From: an uncultured Prevotella sp.
GTDB lineage: Bacteria > Bacteroidota > Bacteroidia > Bacteroidales > Bacteroidaceae
NCBI GenBank assembly: GCA_905236755.1
Contig: CAJOCR010000011.1
Span: forward strand, 1 to 64,000
Direction of reading: 5' to 3'
Length of the DNA stretch: 64,000 nt
Position 1 is the first letter of the stretch. The number at the start of each line of letters is the position of its first letter. Both the position numbers and the translations under genes were made by a program. Shown piece by piece: positions 41,601 through 51,068 of this stretch. The notes beneath the pieces are model-generated. The model did not search any database, was not told the DNA's origin, and was given only the letters and a program-made list of their open reading frames with translations.

Positions 41601-42104
41601 CTAATTAGACTTACTCTTTGCTCTTTTCGGCCTTATCAACACAAATCTCAAAGAATCTGTAAGAACACATTTATCGTTTTGCATAATAAAGTCAGAAGGC
41701 AAGACAAATAAAACTAAAGGTTCTTTGATTTCTTTAGATTTGTCTTTACGCTCATAGCGTAATCGTACAGATAACACACGATTCTTAATACGCATATTAT
41801 TTTTATTATATGAATCAGTTCCAGAACATGGTATTGACTTCAAGAGCTTTATGTTATCATCACATATTTTCAGCTTTAAGGAATCGGGATTTATTACATA
41901 CTTCCCCTTTAAATCGAAAAGTAGGTAATGAGAACCATTGAAATACATACAACTTGTCTTAACTATGTTACTTTCTGATAAAGCAAAATCATAACTAAAT
42001 TTATTATTATCCAATGGAAGTGTTAGTCCCGAATCGCAAGATTGGATAAATAACATAATGATGACACAAAAGCCAAAACATTTAAATCTTCTTTTTTGTC
42101 TCAT
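41601..42104 (-). CDS. Hypothetical lipoprotein, paralogue of the next gene
   Basis: A 167-residue lipoprotein (FCVIIMLFIQSCDSG, Cys about residue 23). The mature part is beta-rich. Two segments align with the neighbour at 42188-42646: KYVINPDSLKLKI with FVVNIDSLNIT, and LPSDFIMQNDKCVLTDSL with KPSSFILCNGSPIINKSI. No known family. Base composition is AT-rich compared with the adjoining genes. Confidence 0.65.
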   Translation of the reverse strand: MRQKRRFKCFGFCVIIMLFIQSCDSGLTLPLDNNKFSYDFALSESNIVKTSCMYFNGSHYLLFDLKGKYVINPDSLKLKICDDNIKLLKSIPCSGTDSYNKNNMRIKNRVLSVRLRYERKDKSKEIKEPLVLFVLPSDFIMQNDKCVLTDSLRFVLIRPKRAKSKSN

Positions 42105-42187
42105 ATTAAAGTATAATTAGATTACTAATGTATAACTCGTAGTATAAAGCGCCCTCCATATACTCATTCTAAACATCTGCAACAGCT

Positions 42188-42646
42188 TTATTTTGAAATC
42201 AAAATAGATTTATTTATAATTGGACTTCCGTTACACAAAATAAACGAAGATGGCTTAAATACCACTATACTTTTTTGAGCATACTTAATTGGGTATTTAT
42301 TGTTTATAACAAGAGTAATCGTGTCTTTACCATGAATATTAATTGTCCTTTTAGTATCCCCCAATATCTTGTTTTTATAAAGGATGCTAACATTACTTTT
42401 TTCGTTAGAAGTATGACCATTTGTGATATTTAATGAGTCTATATTGACAACAAAATCACCAATAAAATTAAATTTAATACAATCATTTGTTAGCGTTGTT
42501 CCTGTTATATTTACTACACCACAATCCGCAGAGATAGAATAATTAGGAACACCATTAACAAGAAGAACAGAAGGAGTATCGCATGCCATCATACTGATAA
42601 CAATTATAAATACTCCTAATATTTTACTGTACCGTTTTGCTTTCAT
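42188..42646 (-). CDS. Hypothetical lipoprotein, paralogue of the previous gene
   Basis: A 152-residue lipoprotein (FIIVISMMACDTPS, Cys about residue 22), predicted beta-sandwich. It shares the N/K-x-DSL and PSSFI motifs with the product of 41601-42104, so the two probably arose by duplication and then diverged a lot. It begins 32 bp after the propeller-heme gene in the same direction. Confidence 0.65.
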   Translation of the reverse strand: MKAKRYSKILGVFIIVISMMACDTPSVLLVNGVPNYSISADCGVVNITGTTLTNDCIKFNFIGDFVVNIDSLNITNGHTSNEKSNVSILYKNKILGDTKRTINIHGKDTITLVINNKYPIKYAQKSIVVFKPSSFILCNGSPIINKSILISK

Positions 42647-42678
42647 ACCTCCTAAAGAATTATATTTTTATACACGCC

Positions 42679-44151
42679 CTATTTTCTAACCCTTACTTTT
42701 TCACGCTCTCCATCCCATAGTTGATTATGGGCTTCTTGTGCATCGAAATGAACTTTGGTCTTTGTGAAGTCGGGAACATTATAGGCATCAAAGAGGTCGT
42801 GATAGAATTTCCAAGGGTTACGCTGAGGAAGAAGGAAAGGCTTTGTGGCATTTCCCTTGTCGTCAACACATGATAGATAGAGGCGGGTGTACATTCCATC
42901 TTCACGCTTTGATGAGAACACAAACCAACGGCTGTTGCTCGACCAGTTATGATAGCTCTCGGATGTGCTACTGTTAACGGCTGCAAGTGCCCATGTTTTG
43001 CGAGTGTGCAAGTCGAGCATCCATAGGTCGGCATCGGGCTGTGCTACTGGGAAATTGCTTCTGCTGCAACGACTATACATAAGCCAGCGCCCATCATAGG
43101 AAGGACGAGCAAGAACATAGCTCATGTTATTCTGTGGTCCATTAAGCAAAGTGTCAGTCTGCTCACCAAACAAGCCAGTCTTAGCATCAAAAGGAATAGC
43201 CACAATAGAGCATTTAACCTTTAGATAGTCGTTAGGCATTATACATGCCTTTGATGTGCTATAATAAAGAGTTTTGCCGTCTGCCGAGAAAGCAGGAAAG
43301 ATAGGCAACGACTCTGGATTATTCAATCGTTTATCGAGAATAACCTTATTTGTTTTTGTATCATATACAAAGATGCTGCTGAAATTGTGAAAAACCTCTA
43401 TAGGCTGATGCTTTCCCACAAAGAAGCTCTGGCGCACATCATTAGCCGAATAAGCAACATAACGCCCGTCGGGGTGCCAATAGGCATAGCTTCCTGCAGC
43501 ACGTGTAGAATCTGTCTTTGTGTCTATCCAACGCTGCTTACCATCCTTCATGATAAGTGTTCCACCATGATCCTGACCACGCATCTGCATGGTGAGTTCC
43601 TTTGGATTGGTTCTGTTTGCCGTGTGACAGTTGATACAGTTTCCCGGAACAGCACTCTCACGAATAATGCAGAATTCATCGAAGTTACTAAGGTTGCGTT
43701 GATAGATGCCCAGATCGCCACCCACCTCATACCCAGGTGGAATGCGTCGGTAGGTAAGTCCCCAGTCGTCAAGACTGTATCTGCTCACAAAGATCTTAAA
43801 GTCGCGATATTGTTTCCAACTGCCATTCTCCTTTGTGCGCACAGAAAGAGTTATATATCCACCCTTATTCTGTTCTGTTAGCTGATGCCATTCATCAATA
43901 TCAAAGTCAGCCCAATCGCCTTGAGCATTTATCTCGCCAGCCTTACTACCCTTTGCTATAACATCAACAGCCTCAACATCACCACGCATATTGAAGTTGA
44001 GCGGAGCAATACCCACAGGAACAGTCACCCCAATATAATCAGGGAATATCGCAGGAAGCTTGTCAACATTAGTAATATCTGTTGGAGTCTCCTTACATGA
44101 AGAAGCCACCAGCAATACAACAAGCAATAAAACCGTCTTTATATCTTTCAT
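42679..44151 (-). CDS. TolB-like beta-propeller lipoprotein with a CxxCH heme motif
   Basis: The start at 44151 (MKDIKTV) gives the better signal; an ATG four codons upstream is possible. Lipobox LLVASSCKE, Cys about residue 19. After an Ig-like N-terminal part, CINCHTANR (about residue 170) is a single c-type heme motif CxxCH, followed by WD40/TolB-like propeller blades: YWHPDGRYVAYSAND, FPAFSADGKTLYYST, RPSYDGRWLMYSR, NWSSNSRWFVFSS. I recall such propeller proteins with a heme motif in Bacteroides but not their function. An extracytoplasmic redox or binding role is inferred. It follows a membrane protein gene by 66 bp. Confidence 0.8.
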   Translation of the reverse strand: MKDIKTVLLLVVLLVASSCKETPTDITNVDKLPAIFPDYIGVTVPVGIAPLNFNMRGDVEAVDVIAKGSKAGEINAQGDWADFDIDEWHQLTEQNKGGYITLSVRTKENGSWKQYRDFKIFVSRYSLDDWGLTYRRIPPGYEVGGDLGIYQRNLSNFDEFCIIRESAVPGNCINCHTANRTNPKELTMQMRGQDHGGTLIMKDGKQRWIDTKTDSTRAAGSYAYWHPDGRYVAYSANDVRQSFFVGKHQPIEVFHNFSSIFVYDTKTNKVILDKRLNNPESLPIFPAFSADGKTLYYSTSKACIMPNDYLKVKCSIVAIPFDAKTGLFGEQTDTLLNGPQNNMSYVLARPSYDGRWLMYSRCSRSNFPVAQPDADLWMLDLHTRKTWALAAVNSSTSESYHNWSSNSRWFVFSSKREDGMYTRLYLSCVDDKGNATKPFLLPQRNPWKFYHDLFDAYNVPDFTKTKVHFDAQEAHNQLWDGEREKVRVRK

Positions 44152-44217
44152 CACGTTTCTCATATCTTGTAGGATAAATCCTCTATATTCCGTCTATAAT
44201 CCGTCTATATCGATTGT

Positions 44218-45834
44218 TTATTGATTTTGATTAGCTGCCATCATTCTTTGGGCATAATTTCCGTATGCCGTTCCATAGGCTTCGCCTTGTGACTTTATGT
44301 AGGTGATAGCATCCTGATAGCCCATAGGCATAACTGTATATCCGCCATAGCTTTCAACAAAGCGCAGATAGTTCATAAACCCTTGCATATCGCCTTTGAG
44401 AAGCATTCCGCCCATAAAATAGTCAAGAGCCATCTTGTTTGCCGTGTTATCAGCAAAAAGCTGACCTATCATCTTCTCTATATCGGGATAGCTGAACAGA
44501 TATTCCTGCTTAAAATGAAAACGGCGCATACGCCCCCACTCTGCATGAGCATTTATCATGGCTTCTTTTCCAAGATATTTCTCAGCCTCAAGAGCCCATG
44601 AGCGATAGAACAAAGTCTGCTTTAACAAATCAATCTGTTTCTGAGCCACAGCATACTTGCCATTCACGATATGACATTCGGCAATGCGCTGGGTGAAACG
44701 ACCACTCTTTCTGCGATTGAGTATTGACTCCTGAAGGTCGGAGAAATAACGTAGACATGAGTTTACCATACCCAGACGAAAGAAAGCCTCAGCAGAACCA
44801 ATATTACTTATGTTGTCACGAACAGAAGGAAGAATCAAAGCCGACTCGCCACTCTGATAGAAACTAAACATTCGTTCTGCCAACTGGCGGCGCATAGCCA
44901 AAGACAGGTTTACATAGCAGCTGCTAACAGCATTCTTCACCTGATAATCCTCTGCCCGCTGAATAACATCATCCCAACGACTCTGACGAACAAGCATATC
45001 AAGTTTCAAAGTCTCGCACATATCCTTGTCATAATGCTTTGCATCATCAACAAATCCAAGTGCAACAGCAGCCAAAGCAATAACAGGCAAGGCTATATTC
45101 TTTCTCTTTATTCTGAAAACAAAAGGAAGGACAACAATAACCACAGGAATAACAAACTGCAACAGATGCCACACACAAGGCACACGATAGTAGTTAATGC
45201 CAAGCATAACCTCACCAACAGGAATCTGTGGCAATATATATATGCAAGCATATTGCAAGGAAAGCAAATATGCAGCAAGTAAAATATATACTTTCCATTT
45301 GTTTGCAGAGAAAGCTCTAAGCACAAGATACACCCATGCCATTGGACCTGCAAGCCAATACATAACAGGCAAAATGAGAATATCAAGCACCCATTTTCTA
45401 CACCCTTTCATCAAGCCAGCAACACTAGTTGCAAGAAGCAAAGAAACGGTGTAAGACAACAGAACTTCCTTATCGCCCATGTGCCACAGTAGCAAAGCTA
45501 CAGGAAAAAGTGATGTCAACTGAGGAACTAATGTCTTTCTATCGGGCAACTGATATAATATAGTTCTTTGAAGAGCAACAAAGAGCAAAGCAAGCACCAG
45601 AGCACCAGTCCACGCATAATAATAAAACTGAACAAGAAATTCACCTATCCAGTCTGCCAATCCACCAGGAAGTACAACACGCTGAACAAAATAATCCCAT
45701 GAAAACAAGAACAGTTGGTTCTGCTCATGATAATTAAGATATTCAGGATGAAGAACACCCCAAAACAAAAAGATAAAAACTCCAAATAGAATACTAATAG
45801 ATTTGTTTAAGTATTTGTTGAGTATTGTTTTCAT
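44218..45834 (-). CDS. Multi-pass membrane protein with C-terminal helical repeats (DUF6057-like)
   Basis: A 538-residue protein. The N-terminal half has about 8-9 membrane segments (from ISILFGVFIFLFWGVLHP to NIALPVIALAAVALGF). The C-terminal half (from about residue 265) is soluble with TPR-like helices (ILNRRKSGRFTQRIAECHIVNGKYAVAQ split over two helices). This layout is that of DUF6057 proteins as I remember them; function unknown. Its neighbours are a NigD-like lipoprotein upstream (42 bp) and the propeller-heme lipoprotein downstream, suggesting one envelope-related unit. Confidence 0.7.
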   Translation of the reverse strand: MKTILNKYLNKSISILFGVFIFLFWGVLHPEYLNYHEQNQLFLFSWDYFVQRVVLPGGLADWIGEFLVQFYYYAWTGALVLALLFVALQRTILYQLPDRKTLVPQLTSLFPVALLLWHMGDKEVLLSYTVSLLLATSVAGLMKGCRKWVLDILILPVMYWLAGPMAWVYLVLRAFSANKWKVYILLAAYLLSLQYACIYILPQIPVGEVMLGINYYRVPCVWHLLQFVIPVVIVVLPFVFRIKRKNIALPVIALAAVALGFVDDAKHYDKDMCETLKLDMLVRQSRWDDVIQRAEDYQVKNAVSSCYVNLSLAMRRQLAERMFSFYQSGESALILPSVRDNISNIGSAEAFFRLGMVNSCLRYFSDLQESILNRRKSGRFTQRIAECHIVNGKYAVAQKQIDLLKQTLFYRSWALEAEKYLGKEAMINAHAEWGRMRRFHFKQEYLFSYPDIEKMIGQLFADNTANKMALDYFMGGMLLKGDMQGFMNYLRFVESYGGYTVMPMGYQDAITYIKSQGEAYGTAYGNYAQRMMAANQNQ

Positions 45835-45876
45835 TGGTACTTATCTCTTATTTGAAATAAATAGATCCTCCATTCA

Positions 45877-46545
45877 TTATTTTATTTCTAAATCTCTGGT
45901 TATCCACCCCTTATCATAGGTGTTCACACTAAGATGAATGGTTGTTCCCAAGGAAAAATCATTCAATGGCACACTTATATAGCCATAACTGGTATAGTAT
46001 TCTGGAACACCATTCTGCTTATGAACAACCTTTATATAAGGATTACGTGAATCATTTGAATTGTTCACATCAGGGTCGTAAACAACAGATAATGTTTGAA
46101 TATTATCATTACCATCCTCAACACCTGTCTTTATACCAAAATAAAGATTAAGATATTTCCGATTTTTACTTATCCATGCACTTTTCAGGAAAAGAGGATC
46201 AGTAGAGATTTCATCAGTACCCTTCAGCTTATGAATCTTAACTACAGGTATCTGAACAATAGAATACACCTCGGTAGTGCGGTCGTCGTTAACCTTATTA
46301 TAATACAATAGCGAACGATAAACGCTATCAGGAGTAGAAGCCCACTCCTTAAACACATGAGGAGAGAAAAGAAGCATATCACCATCATCTGTACGAGCAG
46401 AAACAAGTTCCTTTGATGCAGATGTATTAGCCTCTACAAAATCGGCCTGCAAATAAGAATACTGTCCATCACCCGACTCATAACTATCGTTCTTACATGC
46501 GCTAAGCATTAAAAGAGCCGTTACAAAGATAATGATATGCTTCAT
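45877..46545 (-). CDS. NigD-like lipoprotein
   Basis: A 222-residue lipoprotein (ALLMLSACKND, Cys about residue 17). The sequence follows NigD-like proteins: YSYLQADFVEANTSA, an OB-fold-like first domain (DGDMLLFSPH) and a C-terminal beta sandwich (LNLYFGIKTG, GYISVPLND). NigD was named from an immunity gene next to a bacteriocin in Prevotella nigrescens; most homologues lack a toxin neighbour, as here, so immunity is not claimed. It begins 40 bp after the acyltransferase gene. Confidence 0.8.
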   Translation of the reverse strand: MKHIIIFVTALLMLSACKNDSYESGDGQYSYLQADFVEANTSASKELVSARTDDGDMLLFSPHVFKEWASTPDSVYRSLLYYNKVNDDRTTEVYSIVQIPVVKIHKLKGTDEISTDPLFLKSAWISKNRKYLNLYFGIKTGVEDGNDNIQTLSVVYDPDVNNSNDSRNPYIKVVHKQNGVPEYYTSYGYISVPLNDFSLGTTIHLSVNTYDKGWITRDLEIK

Positions 46546-46585
46546 AATAATATTTTATTTTATCTTCTGAGCAAACGAAGCTTGC

Positions 46586-47734
46586 CTATAATGTCTTCAT
46601 TTTATTGATTGCAGGATTAGCATACATCGTAAGAATACGCTCACGAAGGAAAGCCTCATCCTTGTTCTCAAGGTCTATCTTAGCCAACTGTCCAGCAATA
46701 TACTTATCAAAGACGGCCTTATCCTCAGCTGTATATTTATCAGCATGAGCCGTATTGCCATTCAGTTCGTCTAAAGCAATATAGTTACTTGGATAGAGAC
46801 GGTAGTTCTTATGTATCTGCAAGTCAATATGCTCAGCCACAACTCTGTAGATATCAGCCTTTGGCATATCGGCAGGAAGAGAACGCAAGAAATCGTCAAT
46901 ACAAGCAGCACAATGATAGTGAACATGCCCCTTGTAGCCCATGATACCAGTTTGCATACTTACAACATCATCGTTAGGACCTTTTTTCCATCCCTCGATA
47001 TCACGTTTCTGTTGGAACTCCTTAGCCTTGAGATAGTCACATGGGTCATACTCATAGCTAATAGATGTAGGAACAATATGCAATTCAAGCAAACGGTCGA
47101 TAATGCTTCCCTCGCCTCCCATGGTCATCATCTTGAGAATAGCCTCCTGAGTGCGGTCGTCGCTATCTTTAGAACGCCCCTCACGCTGAGCTATCCAAAG
47201 ATGTTCTTTCTTTTCCTTTATTGCAAAATGCATATAGTCAGAAAGAAGTTTTGATGCTGCCAGCATCTGACGCATTGGTAAGCCACGCTGCACTATAAAA
47301 GCCTTGTTCACACGTACAAGATCCTTCACCCAGGGTAAAGAGAGAAGATTATCACCAATAGCTATCTCACAAGTAGTGGCAAACCCATTGTCAACAAGCA
47401 ACACATCAAGCAATCCTGAATCCATCACAATATCACGGTGATTGCTAATGAAGGTGTAACAGCCCTGACGGTCAAGCTCCTCGTCTTGCAGTTCAAAACC
47501 AGTAGAAGCCTTCAGCATAAGCTTCTTTATAAAATCATACACAAAGGCCTTCTGAAATTCCAGATTAGTCTTACATGTCTTCAGCTTTCCTGCTATAGCC
47601 TCAAGAGGCACACCAGGAAAAAGGAACGCAAGAACTTTCTTGAACTGTTCATTCTGCAACAAACGGTCATACACCTCTGGCAACTCTTCAGGTCCCCAAG
47701 GTTTTATCTCATTGAATTTCTCTGGAACTATCAT
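46586..47734 (-). CDS. Glycerolipid acyltransferase (PlsC/PlsB-like)
   Basis: Start is taken at 47734 (MIVPEKFNEIKPW), since the longer frame overlaps ddl. The 382-residue product has the HX4D catalytic motif SNHRDIVMD (about residue 95-103) and the substrate motif IAQREGRSKD (about 200), both typical of lysophosphatidate/glycerol-3-phosphate acyltransferases. It is longer than ordinary PlsC (about 250), as usual for this Bacteroidota subgroup. It is 28 bp downstream of ddl. Preferred acceptor is not certain. Confidence 0.85.
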   Translation of the reverse strand: MIVPEKFNEIKPWGPEELPEVYDRLLQNEQFKKVLAFLFPGVPLEAIAGKLKTCKTNLEFQKAFVYDFIKKLMLKASTGFELQDEELDRQGCYTFISNHRDIVMDSGLLDVLLVDNGFATTCEIAIGDNLLSLPWVKDLVRVNKAFIVQRGLPMRQMLAASKLLSDYMHFAIKEKKEHLWIAQREGRSKDSDDRTQEAILKMMTMGGEGSIIDRLLELHIVPTSISYEYDPCDYLKAKEFQQKRDIEGWKKGPNDDVVSMQTGIMGYKGHVHYHCAACIDDFLRSLPADMPKADIYRVVAEHIDLQIHKNYRLYPSNYIALDELNGNTAHADKYTAEDKAVFDKYIAGQLAKIDLENKDEAFLRERILTMYANPAINKMKTL

Positions 47735-47762
47735 ATTATCTGCTCTTAATGTTATGATACTA

Positions 47763-48755
47763 TTAGAACTGGTTCTCAACAATCTCGCTCAACACATCCT
47801 TGATATCAAGACCTGCTGCACGAACCTGCTGAGGGATAAAGCTTGTTGCTGTCATACCAGGTGTGGTATTTATCTCAAGCATATTCACCTTATCCTTGCC
47901 ATCCTTATCCTTAGAGATGATATAATCAATACGAATAATGCCGTTAGCATGCAGAATATCATAGATGCGACTTGTTGTCTTAGCCACCTCCTCGGCTGTC
48001 TCTGGCGCCAAACGAGCAGGAGTGATTTCCTTCACCTGACCATTGTACTTGGCATTATAATCAAAGAACTCATTTTCAGTAACCACCTCAGTAGCTGGCA
48101 ACACAACACTCTTCTCGCGTGTTTTATAAACGCCCTGACTAATCTCAGTACCATCAAGGAAGCCCTCTATCATAACCTCGTCAGCCTCCATGAAAGCAAC
48201 ACGAAGAGCAGGTGCCAACTGATCGGCATTCTTCACCTTGCTAACACCAAAACTTGAGCCATCGGCTGCAGGTTTTACGAAAACAGGCATACCAAGACGC
48301 TTCTCTATCTCTTCTTCATCATAAGCCTCACCACGGCGAAGCAATATGCTGTCGGCAACATTAATGCCAAAGCCACGCAGATAATTATTCAAAACATACT
48401 TATCAAAGGTCATAGCCTCAACAAGTACACCACTTGTAGAATAAGGCATATTGATAAGATCGAAATAACCCTGCATAGTACCGTTCTCACCTGGCTGACC
48501 GTGGATAGTGATATACGCATAGTCAAAATAAACATGCTTACCATCAAGCATAAAAGAGAAATCGTTCTTATCTATTTGTGCTATATTGCCATCCTGTAAA
48601 TCGACATGCCAGTCGGTTCCTTTCACATCAACAAGATAGATGTTGTAACGTTCTTTGTCGAAGAAAGAATAAAGTCCCTGACCTGAACGCAGAGACACAT
48701 CATGTTCAGATGAATCGCCACCACAAACAATGGCAATGTTTCTTTTTGTTTCCAT
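47763..48755 (-). CDS. ddl: D-alanine--D-alanine ligase
   Basis: A 330-residue ATP-grasp ligase making the D-Ala-D-Ala terminus of peptidoglycan precursors. Motifs: CGGDSSEHDVSLRSG at the N-terminus, FVKPAADGSSFGVSKV (ATP-binding), EMIEGFLDGTE-like EVMIEGFLDGTE, and the metal-binding MLEINTTPGMTATSFIPQ near the C-terminus. It lies 21 bp after the pseudouridine synthase gene in a four-gene leftward cluster. Confidence 0.95.
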   Translation of the reverse strand: METKRNIAIVCGGDSSEHDVSLRSGQGLYSFFDKERYNIYLVDVKGTDWHVDLQDGNIAQIDKNDFSFMLDGKHVYFDYAYITIHGQPGENGTMQGYFDLINMPYSTSGVLVEAMTFDKYVLNNYLRGFGINVADSILLRRGEAYDEEEIEKRLGMPVFVKPAADGSSFGVSKVKNADQLAPALRVAFMEADEVMIEGFLDGTEISQGVYKTREKSVVLPATEVVTENEFFDYNAKYNGQVKEITPARLAPETAEEVAKTTSRIYDILHANGIIRIDYIISKDKDGKDKVNMLEINTTPGMTATSFIPQQVRAAGLDIKDVLSEIVENQF

Positions 48756-48776
48756 TTTTTATATGTATCTTTTTTT

Positions 48777-49841
48777 TTAATCCTTAAAAGTATCTGCTGT
48801 TGTTCCACTAATGAAACCACGCCATTTTTCAATTAGAGCAGTAAAGTCGGATGGCCACTCTGAAGTAAAGTCCATCTGCTTGTTCTGACGAGGATGAACA
48901 AAACCCAAGGTCTTGGCGTGCAACGCCTGACGTGGGCACAGCTTAAAGCAGTTCTGAATAAAAGCCTTGTAACTTGACGAACGCTGTCCACGCAGAATCT
49001 CATTGCCTCCATAAGTTTCATCGGCAAAGAGCGGATGACCAATATGCTTCATGTGTGCACGTATCTGGTGTGTACGTCCTGTTTCAAGAACACATTCTAT
49101 AAGAGTAACATAACCGAAACGCTCTATAACACGATAGTGTGTAACTGCCGATTTGCCAATACCAGAATCAGGAGCAAACACTTTCATTCTGAGACGATTT
49201 CTTGGGTCACGAGCAATGTTTCCTTCTATGCGCCCCTCATCCTCAACAAAGTTACCCCACACAAGTGCATTATAACTGCGATGAGTTGTCTTGTTAAAGA
49301 ACTGCTTACCCAAAGCAGTCTTTGCTTCTGGAGTCTTAGCAACAACAAGCAAGCCGCTGGTATCTTTATCTATGCGATGAACAAGTCCCACCTCAGGGTC
49401 GTTGGCGTCAAATGATTCAAGATCCTTCAGGTAATAAGCAATGGCATTTATCAATGTGCCTGTGAAATTACCAGCACCAGGATGCACAACCATTCCTGCC
49501 TCCTTGTTGATAACCATAAGGTCATCATCCTCATAAACCACATTAAGCGGAATATCCTCAGCAACGATACTTGTATCATGCTTAGGGCGATCAAGCATCA
49601 AAGTGATAACATCATTAGGGCGAACCTTATAATTACTTTTTACTGCTGAGCCATTAACATAGATGCATCCTGCATCTGCTGCCGCCTGAATACGGTTACG
49701 ACTTTGATAAGGATTCTTCTCTGCAAGGAATTTATCTATACGCACAGGAGTCTGTCCAGCATCAACTTCTATCTTCCAATGTTCATAGAGTTGCTGTTCA
49801 TCATCAAGTTCGTCGTATTCGTTATTTATATCTTCTACCAT
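48777..49841 (-). CDS. RluD/RluA family 23S rRNA pseudouridine synthase
   Basis: A 354-residue RluA-family synthase. An N-terminal S4 RNA-binding domain (residues 30-90, RIDKFLAEKNPYQSRNRIQ) is followed by the catalytic domain with HRIDKDTSGLLVVAKT, where the Asp of RID-K-D is the nucleophile. Length and S4 domain fit RluD, which modifies helix 69 of 23S rRNA. It is linked to the PASTA gene (17 bp) and ddl (21 bp). The exact rRNA site is not proven. Confidence 0.9.
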   Translation of the reverse strand: MVEDINNEYDELDDEQQLYEHWKIEVDAGQTPVRIDKFLAEKNPYQSRNRIQAAADAGCIYVNGSAVKSNYKVRPNDVITLMLDRPKHDTSIVAEDIPLNVVYEDDDLMVINKEAGMVVHPGAGNFTGTLINAIAYYLKDLESFDANDPEVGLVHRIDKDTSGLLVVAKTPEAKTALGKQFFNKTTHRSYNALVWGNFVEDEGRIEGNIARDPRNRLRMKVFAPDSGIGKSAVTHYRVIERFGYVTLIECVLETGRTHQIRAHMKHIGHPLFADETYGGNEILRGQRSSSYKAFIQNCFKLCPRQALHAKTLGFVHPRQNKQMDFTSEWPSDFTALIEKWRGFISGTTADTFKD

Positions 49842-49858
49842 TATTATCTATTTTGTTG

Positions 49859-50536
49859 TTATTCTGAATCACCTTTTGATGTTTCGGCTTCTGGAACCTC
49901 TTCAAAGTCATCAATATCACCCTCATCATCTCCATAATCAGAAGACACAGGATCGATATAGTCTACAGAGTCTTCACCATCACGCAATCCGTTTCCTACC
50001 TGTATAATCAATGTTTCCTCTACAGATATCCTGTCGCCAGCCACAACATGGCGGCCTTTAACAAGAATGCCATATACCCAATCTTTCTCGCCTGCTATAT
50101 ATTGAGGCATACCAAGCTTAAAGCCCATTGCCGACAACTTAGCCATTGCCTCACGCAAAGAGCTATTGTCAATAACATCAGGAAGAGTGATTGTTGGAGA
50201 ATGAGACGCATTTATGGTAACAGTAATAACATGTCCTGACTTTACCTTTTCTCCGGGAGCAGGCGATTGCTCAAGAATACAATTTGCAGGAAGTGATTTT
50301 ACATAACCTGTATCAACCACCTCTATCTTTAAACCTGCATTTTTCAAGATTTGTTCTGCATCAGCAAACTGTCGATGCTTAACATTCGGAATTTCTATAG
50401 ACTCACCATGATGAGTATACACATCAAGTCCATATCGTACACCAATGCCTACGGCTAACACCACCATAAACATTGCCAGTAAGTTTCCCCAAAGATACCA
50501 ACTTTTGAATTTACCAAAGAATTCCGATTGCTTCAT
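49859..50536 (-). CDS. PASTA domain membrane protein
   Basis: A 225-residue protein with a cytoplasmic N-terminus, one membrane helix (WYLWGNLLAMFMVVLAVGIGV, residues 14-34) and periplasmic PASTA repeats (about 45-115 ending SGHVITVTIN, and 115-185), then an acidic tail. PASTA domains bind peptidoglycan fragments; there is no kinase domain attached. Its neighbours ddl and the acyltransferase fit an envelope role. Start at 50536 is well separated from rpmH, which has its own unit. Confidence 0.88.
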   Translation of the reverse strand: MKQSEFFGKFKSWYLWGNLLAMFMVVLAVGIGVRYGLDVYTHHGESIEIPNVKHRQFADAEQILKNAGLKIEVVDTGYVKSLPANCILEQSPAPGEKVKSGHVITVTINASHSPTITLPDVIDNSSLREAMAKLSAMGFKLGMPQYIAGEKDWVYGILVKGRHVVAGDRISVEETLIIQVGNGLRDGEDSVDYIDPVSSDYGDDEGDIDDFEEVPEAETSKGDSE

Positions 50537-50617
50537 TCAATATTGTTTTATTGGCACAAATATAGATATTTTTTTTCTATTAAGAGCGCATTATACTGAA
50601 AAACTGACCATAAATGC

Positions 50618-50652
50618 AAAAAGCAGCAAAGAAATAATCCTTGCTGCTTTTT
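50618..50652. terminator. Terminator between rpmH and the PASTA cluster
   Basis: Perfect 12-bp stem AAAAAGCAGCAA (50618-50629) and TTGCTGCTTTTT (50641-50652) with an 11-nt loop. It follows rpmH on the minus strand. Confidence 0.9.
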
Positions 50653-50683
50653 GTTAATGTGTCAAACGACTATCAGAAAATTA

Positions 50684-50839
50684 TTACTTTCCGTGATGCT
50701 CGTCAGAAACAGTTAACTTCTTACGGCCATGAGCGCGACGCTTGTTAAGTACGCGACGACCATTCTTTGTTGCCATTCTCTCGCGGAAACCGTGCTTATT
50801 TACACGACGACGGTTGTGAGGCTGAAATGTTCTCTTCAT
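50684..50839 (-). CDS. rpmH: 50S ribosomal protein L34
   Basis: A 51-residue, strongly basic protein. The translation starts [20 protein letters not shown] and contains [21 protein letters not shown], the L34 signature, with a short acidic/His tail (SDEHHGK). L34 is a component of the large ribosomal subunit. It is monocistronic here: terminator at 50618-50652, efp divergent on the other side. In many bacteria rpmH neighbours dnaA, which is not the case here. Confidence 0.97.
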   Translation of the reverse strand: MKRTFQPHNRRRVNKHGFRERMATKNGRRVLNKRRAHGRKKLTVSDEHHGK

Positions 50840-51012
50840 TGTTTTATCGTTTTATTTTGTTATTATTGCAAAATGTTGGAAATGAGCACAAAAGGAATGT
50901 TTTAGAATCCAAAGAGCCCTTTCGAGGGTGCAAAATTACTCATAATTTTCGAATTACCAAAGATTTAAGCGATTTTTAAGCCTTAAATTGATGATTTTTT
51001 GTATTTTCTTTG

Positions 51013-51020
51013 TAACTTTG
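51013..51020 (+). promoter_or_regulatory. Probable -7 box of the efp promoter
   Basis: TAACTTTG is a full -7 match. At the -33 position there is only ATTG (50987-50990, 22 nt upstream). The start codon follows at 51069. The motif GCGCCGCAAAG after the box is the probable start of the transcript. Confidence 0.5.
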
Positions 51021-51068
51021 CGCCGCAAAGCAACATTATCTGATAATAATATTATTAAATAAATAGCA

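Noticed and set aside
45877..46545. Bacteriocin immunity function for the NigD-like protein
   Set aside because: No bacteriocin or toxin-like gene lies beside it; homologues are widespread without one.
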